Source: Desmodus rotundus
Lineage: Eukaryota > Chordata > Mammalia > Chiroptera > Phyllostomidae
Assembly (NCBI RefSeq): GCF_022682495.2
Contig: NC_071397.1
Coordinates: 29,155,427-29,219,426, forward strand
Direction: 5' to 3'
Length of the DNA stretch: 64,000 nt
Shown: positions 11,220-22,017 of the stretch, piece by piece
How positions within the stretch are numbered: the first letter of the stretch is position 1
Layout: each line of letters starts with the position of its first letter
Made by a program: the position numbers and the translations under genes
Notes under the pieces: generated by a model
Database searches by the model: none
Told to the model about the DNA's origin: nothing
The model's input: only the letters and a program-made list of their open reading frames with translations

Positions 11220-13735
11220 TTTTTTTATTTTAATTATATTTTATTGATAATGCTATTGCACTTGTCCCAATGTTCCCCCCTTTGCTCCCCTGCACCCAGA
11301 TGCCCCACTCCCTCAGGCAGTCCCCACACCATTGTTCATGCCCATGGGTCATGTGTATAAGTTCTTTGGCTACTCCATTTCCTATACTGTACTTTACATG
11401 CCCTGGCTATTCTGTAACTACCTATTTGTACTTCTTAATCCCTTCACCTCTTCACCCATTTCCCCACACCCCCTCCCATTTGGCAACCATCAAAATGCTC
11501 TCTGTATCCCTGATTCTGTCTCTGTTCTTGTTTGCTTGTTTGATTTTTAGATTCATTTGTTGATAGATATGTACTTTTTGCCATTTTATTGTTCATAGTT
11601 TGATCTTTTTCTTAAATAAGCCTCTTTAACATTTCATGTAATAATTGTTTGGTGATGATGAACTCTAGTTTTTTCTTGTCTGGGAAGCTCTTTATCTGCC
11701 CTTCAATTCTAAATGATATCTTTGCTGGTTAGAGCAATCTTGGCTGTAGGTCCCTGCTTTTCATAACTTTGAATATTTCTTGGCAATCCCTTCTAACCTG
11801 CAAAGTTTCTTTAGAGAAATCAGATGATAGTCTTATGAGAACTCCTCTGTATATAATTAACTTCTTTTTTTCTTGCCTCTTTTAAGATTCTCTCTTTATC
11901 TCTAACCTTTGGCATTCTAATTATGATGTATTTTGGAGTGGGACTCTTTGTATCCATCTTGTTTGGGACTCTCTGTGCTTCCTGGACTTGCATGTCTATT
12001 TCCTTCACCAAATTAGAGAAATTTTCTTTCATTATTCTTTCAAATAGATTTCCAATTTCTTGCTCCTTCTCTTCTCCTTCTGGCATCCCTATGATGCTAA
12101 TGTTAGACTCCTTGAACTTGTCCCAGAGGGTGCTTTTACTACCCTCATTTTTTGGGGGGGGATCCTTCTTTCTTCTTGTTATTCTGATTGGTTGTTTTTT
12201 GCTTTCCTATGTTCCAAATCATTGATTTGAATCTCGGTTTCCGCCATCTACTGTTGTTTCACTATAAATTGTTCTTTATTTCAATTAGTGTACACTTCAT
12301 TTCTGACTGGATCTCATTTATGCTGTTGAGGTCCTCAATAAGTTCCTTGAGCATCCTTATAACCAGCGTTTTAACTCTGCATCTGATAGATTGCTTATCT
12401 CCATTTTGTTTAGCTCTTTTTCTAGAGTTTTGATCTGTTCTTTCATGTGTGTCATATTTCTTTGTCTCTTCATTTTGGCAGTCCCTGTGTTTTTTTCCAT
12501 ATATTAGGTAGAGCTGTTTTGACTATATGCCTTAGTAATGTGGCCTAATGTAGTAGGTGTCATGTAGGGTCCAGTGACACAGCCTCCTCTATAACCCAAG
12601 CTGGGTACTCAAGGTGTGCCCTTTGTGTAGACTGAATACACCCTCCTCTTCGTTGAGCCTTGATTGCTGTTGGCAGGTCAATGGGAGGGATTTATCCAGG
12701 CCAGTCCTTTATAGCTGTCCTTTCATTGACCACTGACCACCACCCTCTGCCCTCTGTGGAGGATCAACTGTGCAGGGGCAGGGTGGTGATCCTCTGATGT
12801 GGTCTATAGCTATCTACTGGGTGTTCAGGCTTTGGGGTTTCCTGGGTGGTACAGGGCAAGGTCAGCCCCAACCTGTGTTTTCCCAGGGAAGCCCTGCATG
12901 AGCTATAAAGCATTCTGAGACATCTGCTACTCATGCTGGGCTTGGAGATTCCTCAGTGAAGCCAAGCTGTGAATTTAAGCTGTCTGATGTTATTGCTGAG
13001 CTGGGTGTTCACTGAGGCCAATTGTTTCTTGTTTGGTAGGATGTAGGAAGTTGTGAAGCATGAGGTAAGACCAGCCATTCATATGGAAAAGCAGCTTGGG
13101 TAGGTCCCATAAGTTGGGTGGAGCAGAGCCTCAAGGAATCTCCAGTGTTAGCCAGTTTGATGGAGTCTCAGATATGGCATTAGCGTGCCGGCTTTGTTGG
13201 GGGGAAGGTTCAGGAAAGGGACAATGGCCTTGATGCCAGACACTTCAGTTCCTCCCTGTGTGCCACTGGTGCCTTTCAAGCTGATACCTTGCCACTGGAG
13301 CTCAGAGGGAGTAAGTCTGAGTAGATTAGTCTGTGTGTGGGTTCTTTAAGAGGAACTACTTGGGGCTTCAGAAGTTTCTTCCACCAACTCAACCCCTACT
13401 GGTTTTGCAGCCAAAAGTTGTGGAGACTTATCTTCCTGGCTCTGGATCCCTGGGCTGGGGGACCTGGTTTGGGGCTGGGACTCCTCGCTCCTGAGATATC
13501 CCTTCCAAATTTTTATCTACCACACGTAGGTGTGGGACTAGCCCATTCCCTGCCTTCACCCCTCCTACCAGTCTGAATGGATGTGGTTTCTTTAATTCCA
13601 TAGTTGTCAGACTGCCATTCAACTCGATTTCTGATGGTTTTGAGTGATGGTTGTTCTATATTTTACATGTAATTTTGATATGGTTGTAGGAGGAGGCAAA
13701 CCATGTCTTCTTAGTCAATCTTTTAAAACGTTCAT
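11220..13735 (-). mobile_element. HAL1-type LINE lacking ORF2, near full length
   Basis: Read on the reverse strand this is an L1-derived element with a 5' UTR (13735 down to about 12500), an ORF1 and a 3' UTR ending at the poly-T of 11220-11228. The ORF1 fragment 12086-11820 reads MPEGEEKEQEIGNLFERIMK then VQEAQRVPNKMD and MPKVRDKERILKEA, the RNA-binding core of L1 ORF1p. ORF1 ends near 11617, only about 390 bases from the poly-A end, so there is no room for ORF2. The 5' end (13737-13709) reads like the start of bat L1 5' UTRs. Stops and frameshifts break ORF1. The same layout recurs at 50523 and 54289. Confidence 0.85.
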
Positions 13736-13746
13736 CCTTCCCTCTA

Positions 13747-13810
13747 TACTCTTTTTTTTTTTATTGTTGTTCAAGTACAGTTGTCTCCATTCCCCCCCCC
13801 ACTACTCCAT
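13747..13810 (-). mobile_element. Very short L1 3' end, antisense
   Basis: A T run followed by attgttgttcaagtacagtt and gtctccattcc is the last few dozen bases of a bat-type L1 3' end, severely 5'-truncated. It directly adjoins the HAL1 5' end. Confidence 0.65.
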
Positions 13811-13883
13811 ATTCTTTAATCATAAGATGTCTCTTAATCTAACATCTAGATATTTTTCTTTTATTCATTCATTCATCAACTAT

Positions 13884-14097
13884 TTTTTTAAAGATTTTTA
13901 AAATTTATTTTAATTTTAGAGAGAGGAGAAGGGAGGGAGAAAGAGAGAGGGACAAATATCAATGTGTGGTTGCCTCTCATGTGGCCCCCACTGGGGACCT
14001 GGCCCACAACCCAGGCATGTGCCCTGACTGGGAATCTAACCAGCAACCCTGTGGCCCACAGCCCACACTCAATCCACTGAGCTACACTAGCCAGGGC
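13884..14097 (-). mobile_element. VES-type SINE, antisense
   Basis: The reverse strand starts gccctggctagtgtagctca and ends in an A/T-rich tail, the form of the bat tRNA-derived VES SINE. The B-box-like phrase gattcccagtcagggcac is present. A short direct repeat actatttt flanks it. Confidence 0.85.
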
Positions 14098-14390
14098 ACA
14101 CTATTTTCTGAATTCCTATTATTATAATCAAAATTATCCTAAGTTCTGGAGCTATACCAGTAGTAAGAAAGCACAGAACTTATTCTCACTGAGTTTATAA
14201 TCTATTGATGATTTGTTCTAGTAGCCTTCCCTCCCTCTGTAGGAATGAAGGTGAGTGAGAAACAAATATCTAGGAAGGAGGGAACAAGTAAAAATGAAAA
14301 TTATTAGCAAATTTATTATATGCCAAGTCTATAAAATATACAAAAATGTATCTCAGAGTTACATGACTTTCCATCTGTGATCTATCTTTT

Positions 14391-14409
14391 CTAAAAGAAA
14401 TTTATTCAT

Positions 14410-14451
<42 letters not shown>

Positions 14452-14575
14452 TTTGTTGTTCCACTTATTTATGCACTCATTGGTTGCTTCTTGTATGTGT
14501 GCTGACTGGAGATCGAACCCACACCCTTGGCCAATTGGGATGACACTCTAACCAACTGAGCTACCAGTCCAGGGC
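14391..14575 (-). mobile_element. VES-type SINE, antisense, with target-site duplication
   Basis: The reverse strand starts gccctggactggtagctcag and ends in a (tc)n run then a T/A tail. The flanks repeat tccatctgtgatctatcttt (14370-14389) and tccatttgtgatatatcttt (14576-14595), which differ at two places. The (GA)n run at about 14416-14449 is the expanded SINE tail region. Confidence 0.85.
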
Positions 14576-14675
14576 TCCATTTGTGATATATCTTTAACAT
14601 TTGTTTTAACTTCCAGACTACACAAAACTTACAATGGCAAGAAATTTTAGTAGCAAAGCAAAAATAGCTGCGAAA

Positions 14676-14920
14676 GCCCTGCCCAGTGTGGCTCTGTCAC
14701 TTGGAGCATCGCCCCATATGTACCCCAAAAGGTTGTGGGTCTGAGTGCTGGTCAGGGCACATGCCTAGGTTGCAGTTGCAATCCCCAGTTGGGTTACGTA
14801 CAGGAGGGAAGCGATTGGTATTCCTCTCTCACATCGATGTTTTTCTCTCTGTCTTCTTCTCTCTCTCCCTCCCTCTTTCTCTAAAAGCAATGAAAAAGTG
14901 TTCTTGAGTGAGGATTAAAA
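14676..14920 (+). mobile_element. VES-type SINE, sense
   Basis: The element begins gccctgcccagtgtggctct, carries ctggtcagggcacatgccta, and ends in a ctctctccctccctctttct tract and A-rich tail. The direct repeat aaaatagctg lies at 14661-14670 and again at 14922-14931. Confidence 0.85.
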
Positions 14921-15404
14921 TAAAATAGCTGGCATAAAATAAATTGGTGATCTCTAAAACAAAAAAATATTAATCAGTATACTTAATTTATTTTTTTTAA
15001 TACAAACACCAGCATTTGATTAAACCAGCATAACCCTTGCTGTAGAAATATGATTTCAGAGACCATGGCCATGAATGTGTTCAGCTTTCTTGGCACTTGT
15101 AATACACTTGGATATATTGTTTCATTTAAGGTATTGATGATGAGTCTATTTCTGTTTCTTTCGTTCTATGTGATTCTGCAATTTCAATGTGCAATAAATA
15201 AAGATGGCATTCCTCTGTATTTAAGTCTGGTATATAATTTTCATTATTAGAGTAGCCACACAAAGTAATGTCTAAATAGCTTAAAATCAAAAGCCATTTT
15301 GCTCCTGAATAGTTAATTTTGTGAAATGACCAGAAGCAGTGTTGCTAAGGGAAGCAGATGTTGTTCTCAGTATTTTCCATGTCCATAAGACCAAGAAAGG
15401 ATAT

Positions 15405-15605
15405 TTTAAAGGAGATAGGACAGGGTATTAGAAGGAGTACTAGTTTGGAGCCTGAAACATTTGGGATTGAATCCTGTTCACCAATTACTTGCTTTGAAAA
15501 TGATCCTTAATAATACCTTGTCAATGGTTTATTGTGAAGGCACACCACAAAATATATAAAAAGCACTAGTGTTAGAAACTGGCACATAATATATATTCAA
15601 CCAAT
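15405..15605 (+). repeat. MIR SINE fragment
   Basis: The phrases ggagcctgaaacatttgggat and tgaatcctgttcaccaatta followed by a cacataatatatattcaacc-like end fit a decayed MIR. Divergence is high. Confidence 0.6.
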
Positions 15606-16259
15606 TTATTTCCTCTGCTTTTCTGTCTACCGTGTAACTGTTCATTTTTGAAAGACAGGTGGATATAATCCTTTTAGGTTGAATGTAGTTTGTTTTGTGA
15701 CTTGACCAAAAACCACAAAATCTTCATTTGTGAGATAATGCCTTAGAATTTTAATTGATTGAATGTTTTTGCATATAAAAAATCTTGTTATATGCTACTA
15801 TAGTAAATATTAATAATTTGTTGATCATTAATTTCTTTAAAAGATCACTCAATGATTTCAATAGTTGATTCAAATCTGTCTTTTATTCTCAATATTATTC
15901 CACCAGACTTCCTAGATATAGTGTACTCTACTGGTTTTGGAGAGATTCCTTGCATTGTTATGCTTAGAAAATGCTGATTAGGAGCTGTCCAGAGGCAATT
16001 ATAACTTACTTTTTCTCGTTAACTATAAGATATATATTAGTAATCTTGTGCATTTTATTTTTGGTGCAATGAAATAAAATGAGAAAAGTCTTGAGAATAC
16101 AATTTCAAAATCTTTTTCCAAATTACATATTACTCATTATAAAGGCTTTAAATTTTGAGAATCCTTTCTGTAATCTCTTGAAGCTTTATAAAGAGCAAAT
16201 TTTACTTTTACTTATGCCCATATACTATGAGTTAGATGGCTAATCTGCATAATCATGTA

Positions 16260-16725
16260 AGTCCTGTCCCGCCTCAGTCAAAACCCACCAATGGCTTTCT
16301 GTCTCCCTCAAGATGAATACTGAAGCTCCAACCATGGGCTACAAGACTTCACATAATGCATAGAGCTCTCTCTACCCACGGCCCCTACCCCATATCATCT
16401 CTCCTTTGGTTCACTCCGCTCCAAGCTGTTTGCACCAGTCTACACACACCTGGAATGTTCTGCTACATACATGCTCGGCACTCTTCACATCATTCGGGGT
16501 CTTTCTTGCTCAAAAATCAGTTTAAAATCCTATTCTGACATCTCTATCTGAAAAGCATCCCTTCTTTCTGCCTCTATCTTCTTTCTTTCTTCACCATTTT
16601 TGTTGTTACCTGACATCTTATCATTATGCATCTTTATTCCCCCACTAGCATGAGTTCTGTGAGCACCATACATGGAACAGCACATAATAGTAGCTAAAAA
16701 TATGTTGAATGAGTGAATGAACACT
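16260..16725 (+). repeat. L2 LINE 3' end
   Basis: The string of phrases (caaaacccaccaatggcttt, catgggctacaagacttca, ccaagctgtttgcaccagtc, cctggaatgttctgctacat, ctcaaaaatcagtttaaaat, tgagttctgtgagcaccata, atatgttgaatgagtgaatg) follows the 3' part of mammalian L2. Confidence 0.85.
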
Positions 16726-17814
16726 GTACCTCAAGAAAGTCTAAGTCATCAACTCAGCTGTTTCTAGAACCTATAAATTCAATGCCCCAATGGCCCGGGG
16801 GTTCCCGCCCAGCAGGACGAAGAGTTAATCCGCCAGGAAAGAGCTAGGTAAACCATAAGGACTGTTACATTGTCCACTACTGTTCCATTACACTTTTTCT
16901 TTAAAAATGCCCTTTTCACATAGTGACCTGACTAGTTTTAGTTTGATATTGCCAATTAGTTAATGAAGAATCAGAAATATATGGGAAGAAGCCACAAGTT
17001 TGGGCATGACTTAATGTTTATCTTTATTTGCCTATGTTCTCATCCCCACTGTGATGCTTCATTACTGCTTTTTAAATTTTTCTTAAAGACGACGACCCTC
17101 TTTTATGGAATAAGATGGCTTGAGATTCAACCACATTGGAACACCTAGATATGATCGATATTCTATATCAAGGCACTTAATCAAATCATTCTAACCATGC
17201 CCTCTGTCCTGGACTAAACTCTGGGTAACATTATTTGAACCAATAATTAATACTTTTCAGACTCACTGTTATAATTTTCTGAATCTTTTAAGTCCCTCTT
17301 CTTTGCAAGTATAGTTGGCATCCTAATTACTTAGCGCCCACATTACTTTCTCAGTTCTCTAAGACCCTTGCTACTACCCTCGCCCAGTTTAGAGATGCAG
17401 CTCTTTCAGAGTTTTATAAAACAGCCGCTCAATTTCAATATTCCTGAACCTCAGGGGGAGTGTGATCTGAACTCTATTTAGGAAATAATTTTCTAGTTCA
17501 TTTTTGAATTACCTTTTACATATCCAGTTAATTTCCCCCAAAATATAGGATTTTGAAATGATTGATTTTCTAATACTCTTTAAGAGAAAATTAAAATAAT
17601 TTAAAATTTATTAAGTTTACTTACTTGACTCTGTAGTCAAAAGCTTTCTCCTACCCCAGCCTCTAATCTCACTACATGGAAGTTTCCATTTTGAATAGTC
17701 TAATGTGTTAACCCAGAGATGACTAGTGATCCCTGCATTTTCTTTCCAGTGTAACTCTACTCATATGCCCATTCTGTAGCCACACCACACCAATAAAAAT
17801 AGTTGAGTGAAAAT

Positions 17815-18000
17815 AGACTCATAGATGGAGAGCAGGATGACAGCTGTGGGGGGGGGGGGTGGGGGTAGACCGATTGAGCTAAAAGGAAAAAGGACTCACA
17901 GACATGGACAATGGTGTGGTGATGCTGGGGGAGGGGTGTATTAAGGGACTAAATGGTAAGAAAAAAATATGATAAGGGTTAAATTGAAAAAAAAAGAAAA
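17815..18000 (+). mobile_element. L1 3' end, sense
   Basis: The phrases catagatggagagcaggatg, then a G run (about 17850-17861), agcctaaaaggaaaaaggac-like sequence and cagacatggacaatggtgtg match bat L1 3' ends in the sense direction, closing with an A-rich tail near 17990. The polypurine and G-rich tract is normal for L1 3' UTRs. Confidence 0.7.
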
Positions 18001-18509
18001 TATGTTTACAATTTTTTAAAAGAATTAGTATCTTACCTTAGTAATAACTTTATAGCAGTAGGATTTAATATTACACGTTTTGAGTTTTTGTCCAGTAAAG
18101 AATATTTCTTCATCCTTTCTATTCCAATATTGAATATATTAGATTAATTGACAGGCTCTTTTTTTTATCAGTTTTACCCAATCTGATATGATTTTGTGTA
18201 CTGTGTAGGAACTTGAAGATGACATTTACTTGTGTGCCTTAAATCTGAAGTTAACATATAATACCATTGTCACAATGTCATTTTATACTCATAAAATTCT
18301 CAAATACTTCTTAATTTCTACCAAGCAATAGTGGTAGTTAGAGAAACTCATTCAAAAAGTTTTCCACTATTTCAAGATAATTTATTAGACTGAATTTGTG
18401 ATAGAGTCATCAAGGCAGATATAAGGCAACTCACCAGCTTCATGGACATAGATTTGTCCAGTTTAGGTGAAAGAGCAGGGAAGCTGAGAATTGAATTAAC
18501 CCAGCATTG

Positions 18510-18625
18510 GGGTTTTTCCTGAAGGATGAGGGAGGTGGGACTGGCTGGGGTGGGGTGGAGGGAAGGGGAGAAAATGCAGACAATTGTAACTGAATGAAAA
18601 TAAATTAATTAATTAAAAAAATAAC
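18510..18625 (+). mobile_element. Short L1 3' end, sense
   Basis: The sequence ggctggggtggggtggaggg, then gacaattgtaactgaatga, then an aataaattaattaattaaaa tail is the last about 110 bases of an L1. It lies only about 60 bases upstream of the exon-like block at 18683. Confidence 0.7.
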
Positions 18626-18682
18626 ATTAGCAATTAGTACACCTTTGAAAACAACCTCCTAATGAGCATTTCTACATTTTAG

Positions 18683-18736
18683 GGTGCAGTTGGTATTGAA
18701 GGTAAATTTGGTGCTCCTGGAATTCCTGGGGAAAAG
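18683..18736 (+). pseudogene. Exon-like Gly-X-Y block with dead donor (ghost exon of COL19A1)
   Basis: The 54 bases read GAVGIEGKFGAPGIPGEK: six perfect Gly-X-Y triplets, phase 0, starting on a whole Gly codon as in the flanking COL19A1 exons. The acceptor side is good (tttctacattttag). The donor position reads AAG then atatgttg where gtatgttg would be a strong donor, so the invariant G is A. A 54-base length is typical for collagen exons and would keep frame and triplet register whether included or skipped. In human COL19A1 as I recall it, GEP of the 63-base exon is followed directly by GENGLHG, so this unit is not in the canonical protein. It could be a lost or alternative exon of this gene whose donor failed in this lineage. 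An internal GT at 18702 would give a 19-base exon and a frameshift. Confidence 0.7.
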
Positions 18737-18999
18737 ATATGTTGATTTGCTATTTGGTTGAACCTTGTGACTGTCTTACACAGTTGTACCAGACAGGAAG
18801 GGTAAATACAGGGTCCAGCAGAAGTAAGGCCTTCTTGAGAGTGGTTGGTAGGGTAATAATATGGGTGTAATAATTTATAGTTTCAATTTGAACACTTCAC
18901 CTAAAATGTCATATGGTGTGCTTGAGTGTGATATTGTTATGGTACAGAATCACATGCTTATTATTTTGTAATAAAAGATTTTGTAATAAAAAAGGGGTG

Positions 19000-19265
19000 T
19001 GGTTTGTGTATGTAGAATGAGTCTGACTGTTGAGGGCTCAGCACACCGTGGGCCTACAACAGGGCTGCCACAGACTGCTCTATGATTTTGTGAATAAAGT
19101 TTTACTAGACCCCAACTGCCCTCACTTGTTTGCACATTGTCTTAAGTCTGCTTGTGTGCTACACATACGCATTAGGTAGTTGTGGCAGAGATCATATGCC
19201 CGCAAAGTCTAAAATATTTATTGCCTGGCCTTTTGCAGAAAAAAACTTGTTGACCCCTCCCTAGA
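19000..19265 (-). mobile_element. hAT-Charlie-type non-autonomous DNA transposon
   Basis: The phrases gtgaataaagttttacta, tttgcacattgtcttaagtc, agtctaaaatatttattgcc, tggccttttgcagaaaaaaa and ttgttgacccctccctagag follow a common mammalian MER-class hAT element. Only one terminus (ttgttgacccct) is clear. The exact subfamily is not assigned. Confidence 0.7.
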
Positions 19266-19628
19266 GCATTGGCCATTATTCTCAGAGCACCAGGGCTTCT
19301 TAATTTCACTGTTTTAGGTGTGGCATAGTCTCTTTTAGTACATATTTTACTGCACACATAAGCTAAATAAACATTCAAATTAATATAGTACCACATTAGA
19401 CATTACAAATAAAAATACAAGAAATATATTTTAATCCATGCTATATAGTCATTATCTCATAAAATGGTTGATTTTCACATTGTCTTCTCTAAAACTACGA
19501 AGATAATTCTAAATATTTAATTTACCCATAAGAGGTGAGTGTTGCATTCAGCATCTTAGTTCAGTTTTTGTAGAAACTTTAAAAAATTGTTAATTTGTAA
19601 GTTAAACTGCAATTACCTTGTCTTAGTT

Positions 19629-19656
19629 ATGTGTGTGTGTGTGTGTGTGTGTGTGT
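19629..19656 (+). repeat. (TG)n microsatellite
   Basis: An uninterrupted run of TG dinucleotides of about 28 bases; no other feature is linked to it. Confidence 0.95.
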
Positions 19657-21244
19657 AAACTTAAATTGCTGAACTATTAGAGTTTCACAAGTTGATGCTA
19701 AGACGATTCTCTTCTTCACTAAAATAAGGTTAATATAAGTTTCCATAGCTGTTGTAGCTGCACTAATGACGAAGTTAGTCCATTGTGTCTCATTATCTAG
19801 AAGGCTGGGACCCTTGTGGGTATTAATATAAAGCTGTCACAGGAGTAACTGAAGCTGAAGTGGTAGGAGGTTCAGAAGTCATCATTCAGATGGTTTTGAG
19901 TCCTTCTTAAATGTATCTCTGATATCTGACTGCTTCACTGATGTTCCTTTTTCTTTTAGAAATTACTCAGTCCAATATGCACGTGTTTTAGTCTTGTGGC
20001 AGTATAAATGTTAGACTCAGTGAAATCCCACAACCTTTGCTGAACAATGATACCTTGATGCAAGTTAATATTTATCTGGGCTTCTACCCTCTTGCTTAAG
20101 CTTGCTAGTAACATTCACTGAAGATTCTTCATCGTAAGTTAAAGTTTCTTCAAATGCATGTTTAAAACAGTTTAATTCCTTCAACATAACTTTTCCCCTG
20201 AAGAGATTGCCCCAATCCAAATTTGCTTTATACAATTATTCCACCAATCTCTTCCTAAAATATATTGTAGCAATATATGTAACTAATTGCTAGATTTAGA
20301 TTTAAGATCATTGGGCTTTTCCAAATTACTTTGAATGTGGGAATTGTTTTTAAAGCCAAATACAGAATCACTGGAGTACCTGGTCTATAAAATATATTAT
20401 TGAGCTTCTGTACTTCTTTTTGTAAAGTAAGATTTATATAAGTTTATATACTGAATTATGGGAAAGAAGGATATAATTCCCCTGGAATACTTTGAAACAA
20501 ATTTACTAAGATTTGTATAAAATACCATTAATTGCAATGTTCCAAGGTGACGTCTCTTGGTTCCTATTTGGGAAAACCAGGTATAAACTGCTACTGATTG
20601 ACTGGGAGGAGGCTTTCAACTCCTGAAAAGGTGCTATCAGCAGACTGAATTCAGTATGAGAACAGATGAAGTAATCAACAGGCTCAGCCCCATGAAAAGT
20701 TGATCAAATCAGTCTCAATCAAAGGCCATCCATGAGAGTAAGAAAGCAACAGGCTAGAAAGTTAAATATGTAAACTAAGAAACTCTCTGTAAAAAAAAAT
20801 TCTTAGAAAAGAGGGCATTTGGGGAAGGGTGAAGGAACTGGAAGGAAGACATGATGTTGCAGAGATAAACACTATTCAAAATTTGAGATTTTGCTTCTTT
20901 TTCCAGAAGCCCAAATTTGTAGAAAGAGTTTTGTGTGATGATTCATCCTATACTCTATTTAAAGCTTCAATGAATATAAAGTAATATACCTGCTACTTAT
21001 AAACTGGTTGGACCTAGTAATTATGGGAATAGAAGTGTCAGCTCTTGGGACCCATTTCATCAAAATGGTCATGGAGTGAGTCTTACAAAATTAATGAGCT
21101 TCAGTATCTATGCGAAGACTGTCTCCAAGGAATTTAAAAATTAATGTGAAAAGAAAAGCTGTATCTGTAGCATTCTAAAAATCAACACAAATTATCCTGT
21201 CAAACACTCTCGTGTTTCCTCAAGCAGTTTTCTTTTCTTTCTTT

Positions 21245-21492
21245 TTTTTCAAGCAGTTTTATTTGGGTCTAGTTTCCTTGAGCTGTTCTTCGGCCTCACA
21301 GACAATTAGAGAATTCATGCAGCTTCCTGTGGTGATAAAATGGCACCGGGCCACACTGGGCTCTGGGACCCTGGTCTCATGCATGTCCATCCACCCTCCC
21401 AATATCTGTAGAATCACGGAGTCTTTGACCATATCCTCTCCTAAGGTATAGTCACTGGTGGTGCCAGGTCTGCTTCTCACTTGTTGCTTCAT
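21245..21492 (-). pseudogene. Possible processed pseudogene, parent gene not identified
   Basis: On the reverse strand an open frame of 77 codons (21492-21259) runs MKQQVRSRPGTTSDYTLGED then ILQILGGWMDMHETRVPE, ending EEQLKETRPK. It stops at a TAA that is part of AAATAAA, followed by actgcttg and then an A run (the T run 21242-21249 on the + strand). A stop inside a polyadenylation signal with a tail 12 bases on is the signature of a reverse-transcribed mRNA. I do not recognise the protein. The frame has no internal stop, so the copy may be young, or the match to an mRNA may be chance. The repeat caagcagtttt occurs on both sides of the T run (21224 and 21250). Confidence 0.5.
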
Positions 21493-21804
21493 TTAGCTCT
21501 TAAAGGGACATAACACTCACGAGTGAAGAAATATTACCTCGAGTTTTTTTTTTTTACTTCTGTAATTCCTAGGTTACCATTTATTTAAAATAGCTCTGAT
21601 GAATATATACAAAATAAAAATAACAAGAAAGCTCCTGTGTTATCTGAGGGCATGGTTAATAAGTTATGGATGTATCAAATTTTCTTAAAGTTTTAAAATT
21701 TCAAAAATTTTAAATTAAAGTTGTAAAGATGAGCACTTACGTTTCGGGTAAAATACTTCCATTGTTTTAGGATGAAAATGACTTGATTGATTTTTCTAAG
21801 TTTC

Positions 21805-22017
21805 TTTTTTTTTAAATATTTTATTTATTTATTTTTAGAGAGGGGGAAGGGAGGGAGAAGGAGAAGGAGAGAAACATAAATTGGTTGGCTGTCTCTCACA
21901 CCTGCCGCAACCGGGACTGGGCCCGCAACCCAGGCATGTGCCCTGACCAGGAATCAAACCAGCAACCTTTTGCTTTGCAGGATGATGCTCAACCAACTGA
22001 GCCATGCTAGTCAGGGC
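21805..22017 (-). mobile_element. VES-type SINE, antisense, with perfect 17-base duplication
   Basis: The reverse strand begins with a head like gccctgactagcatggctca and ends in a poly-A/T tail through a (ctccc)n tract. The target-site duplication tgatttttctaagtttc is perfect: 21788-21804 and 22018-22034. A perfect duplication suggests a relatively young insertion. Confidence 0.95.

Noticed and set aside
13337..13622. Overlapping 79- and 64-codon frames in a GC-rich block
   Set aside because: They lie in the 5' UTR of the reverse-strand HAL1 element and have no domain signature.
18737..18746. AT-starting donor after the ghost exon read as a U12-type (AT-AC) intron
   Set aside because: The U12 donor consensus is atatcctt; this reads atatgttg, and the acceptor at 36266 is an ordinary AG. 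A one-base change from gtatgttg is simpler.
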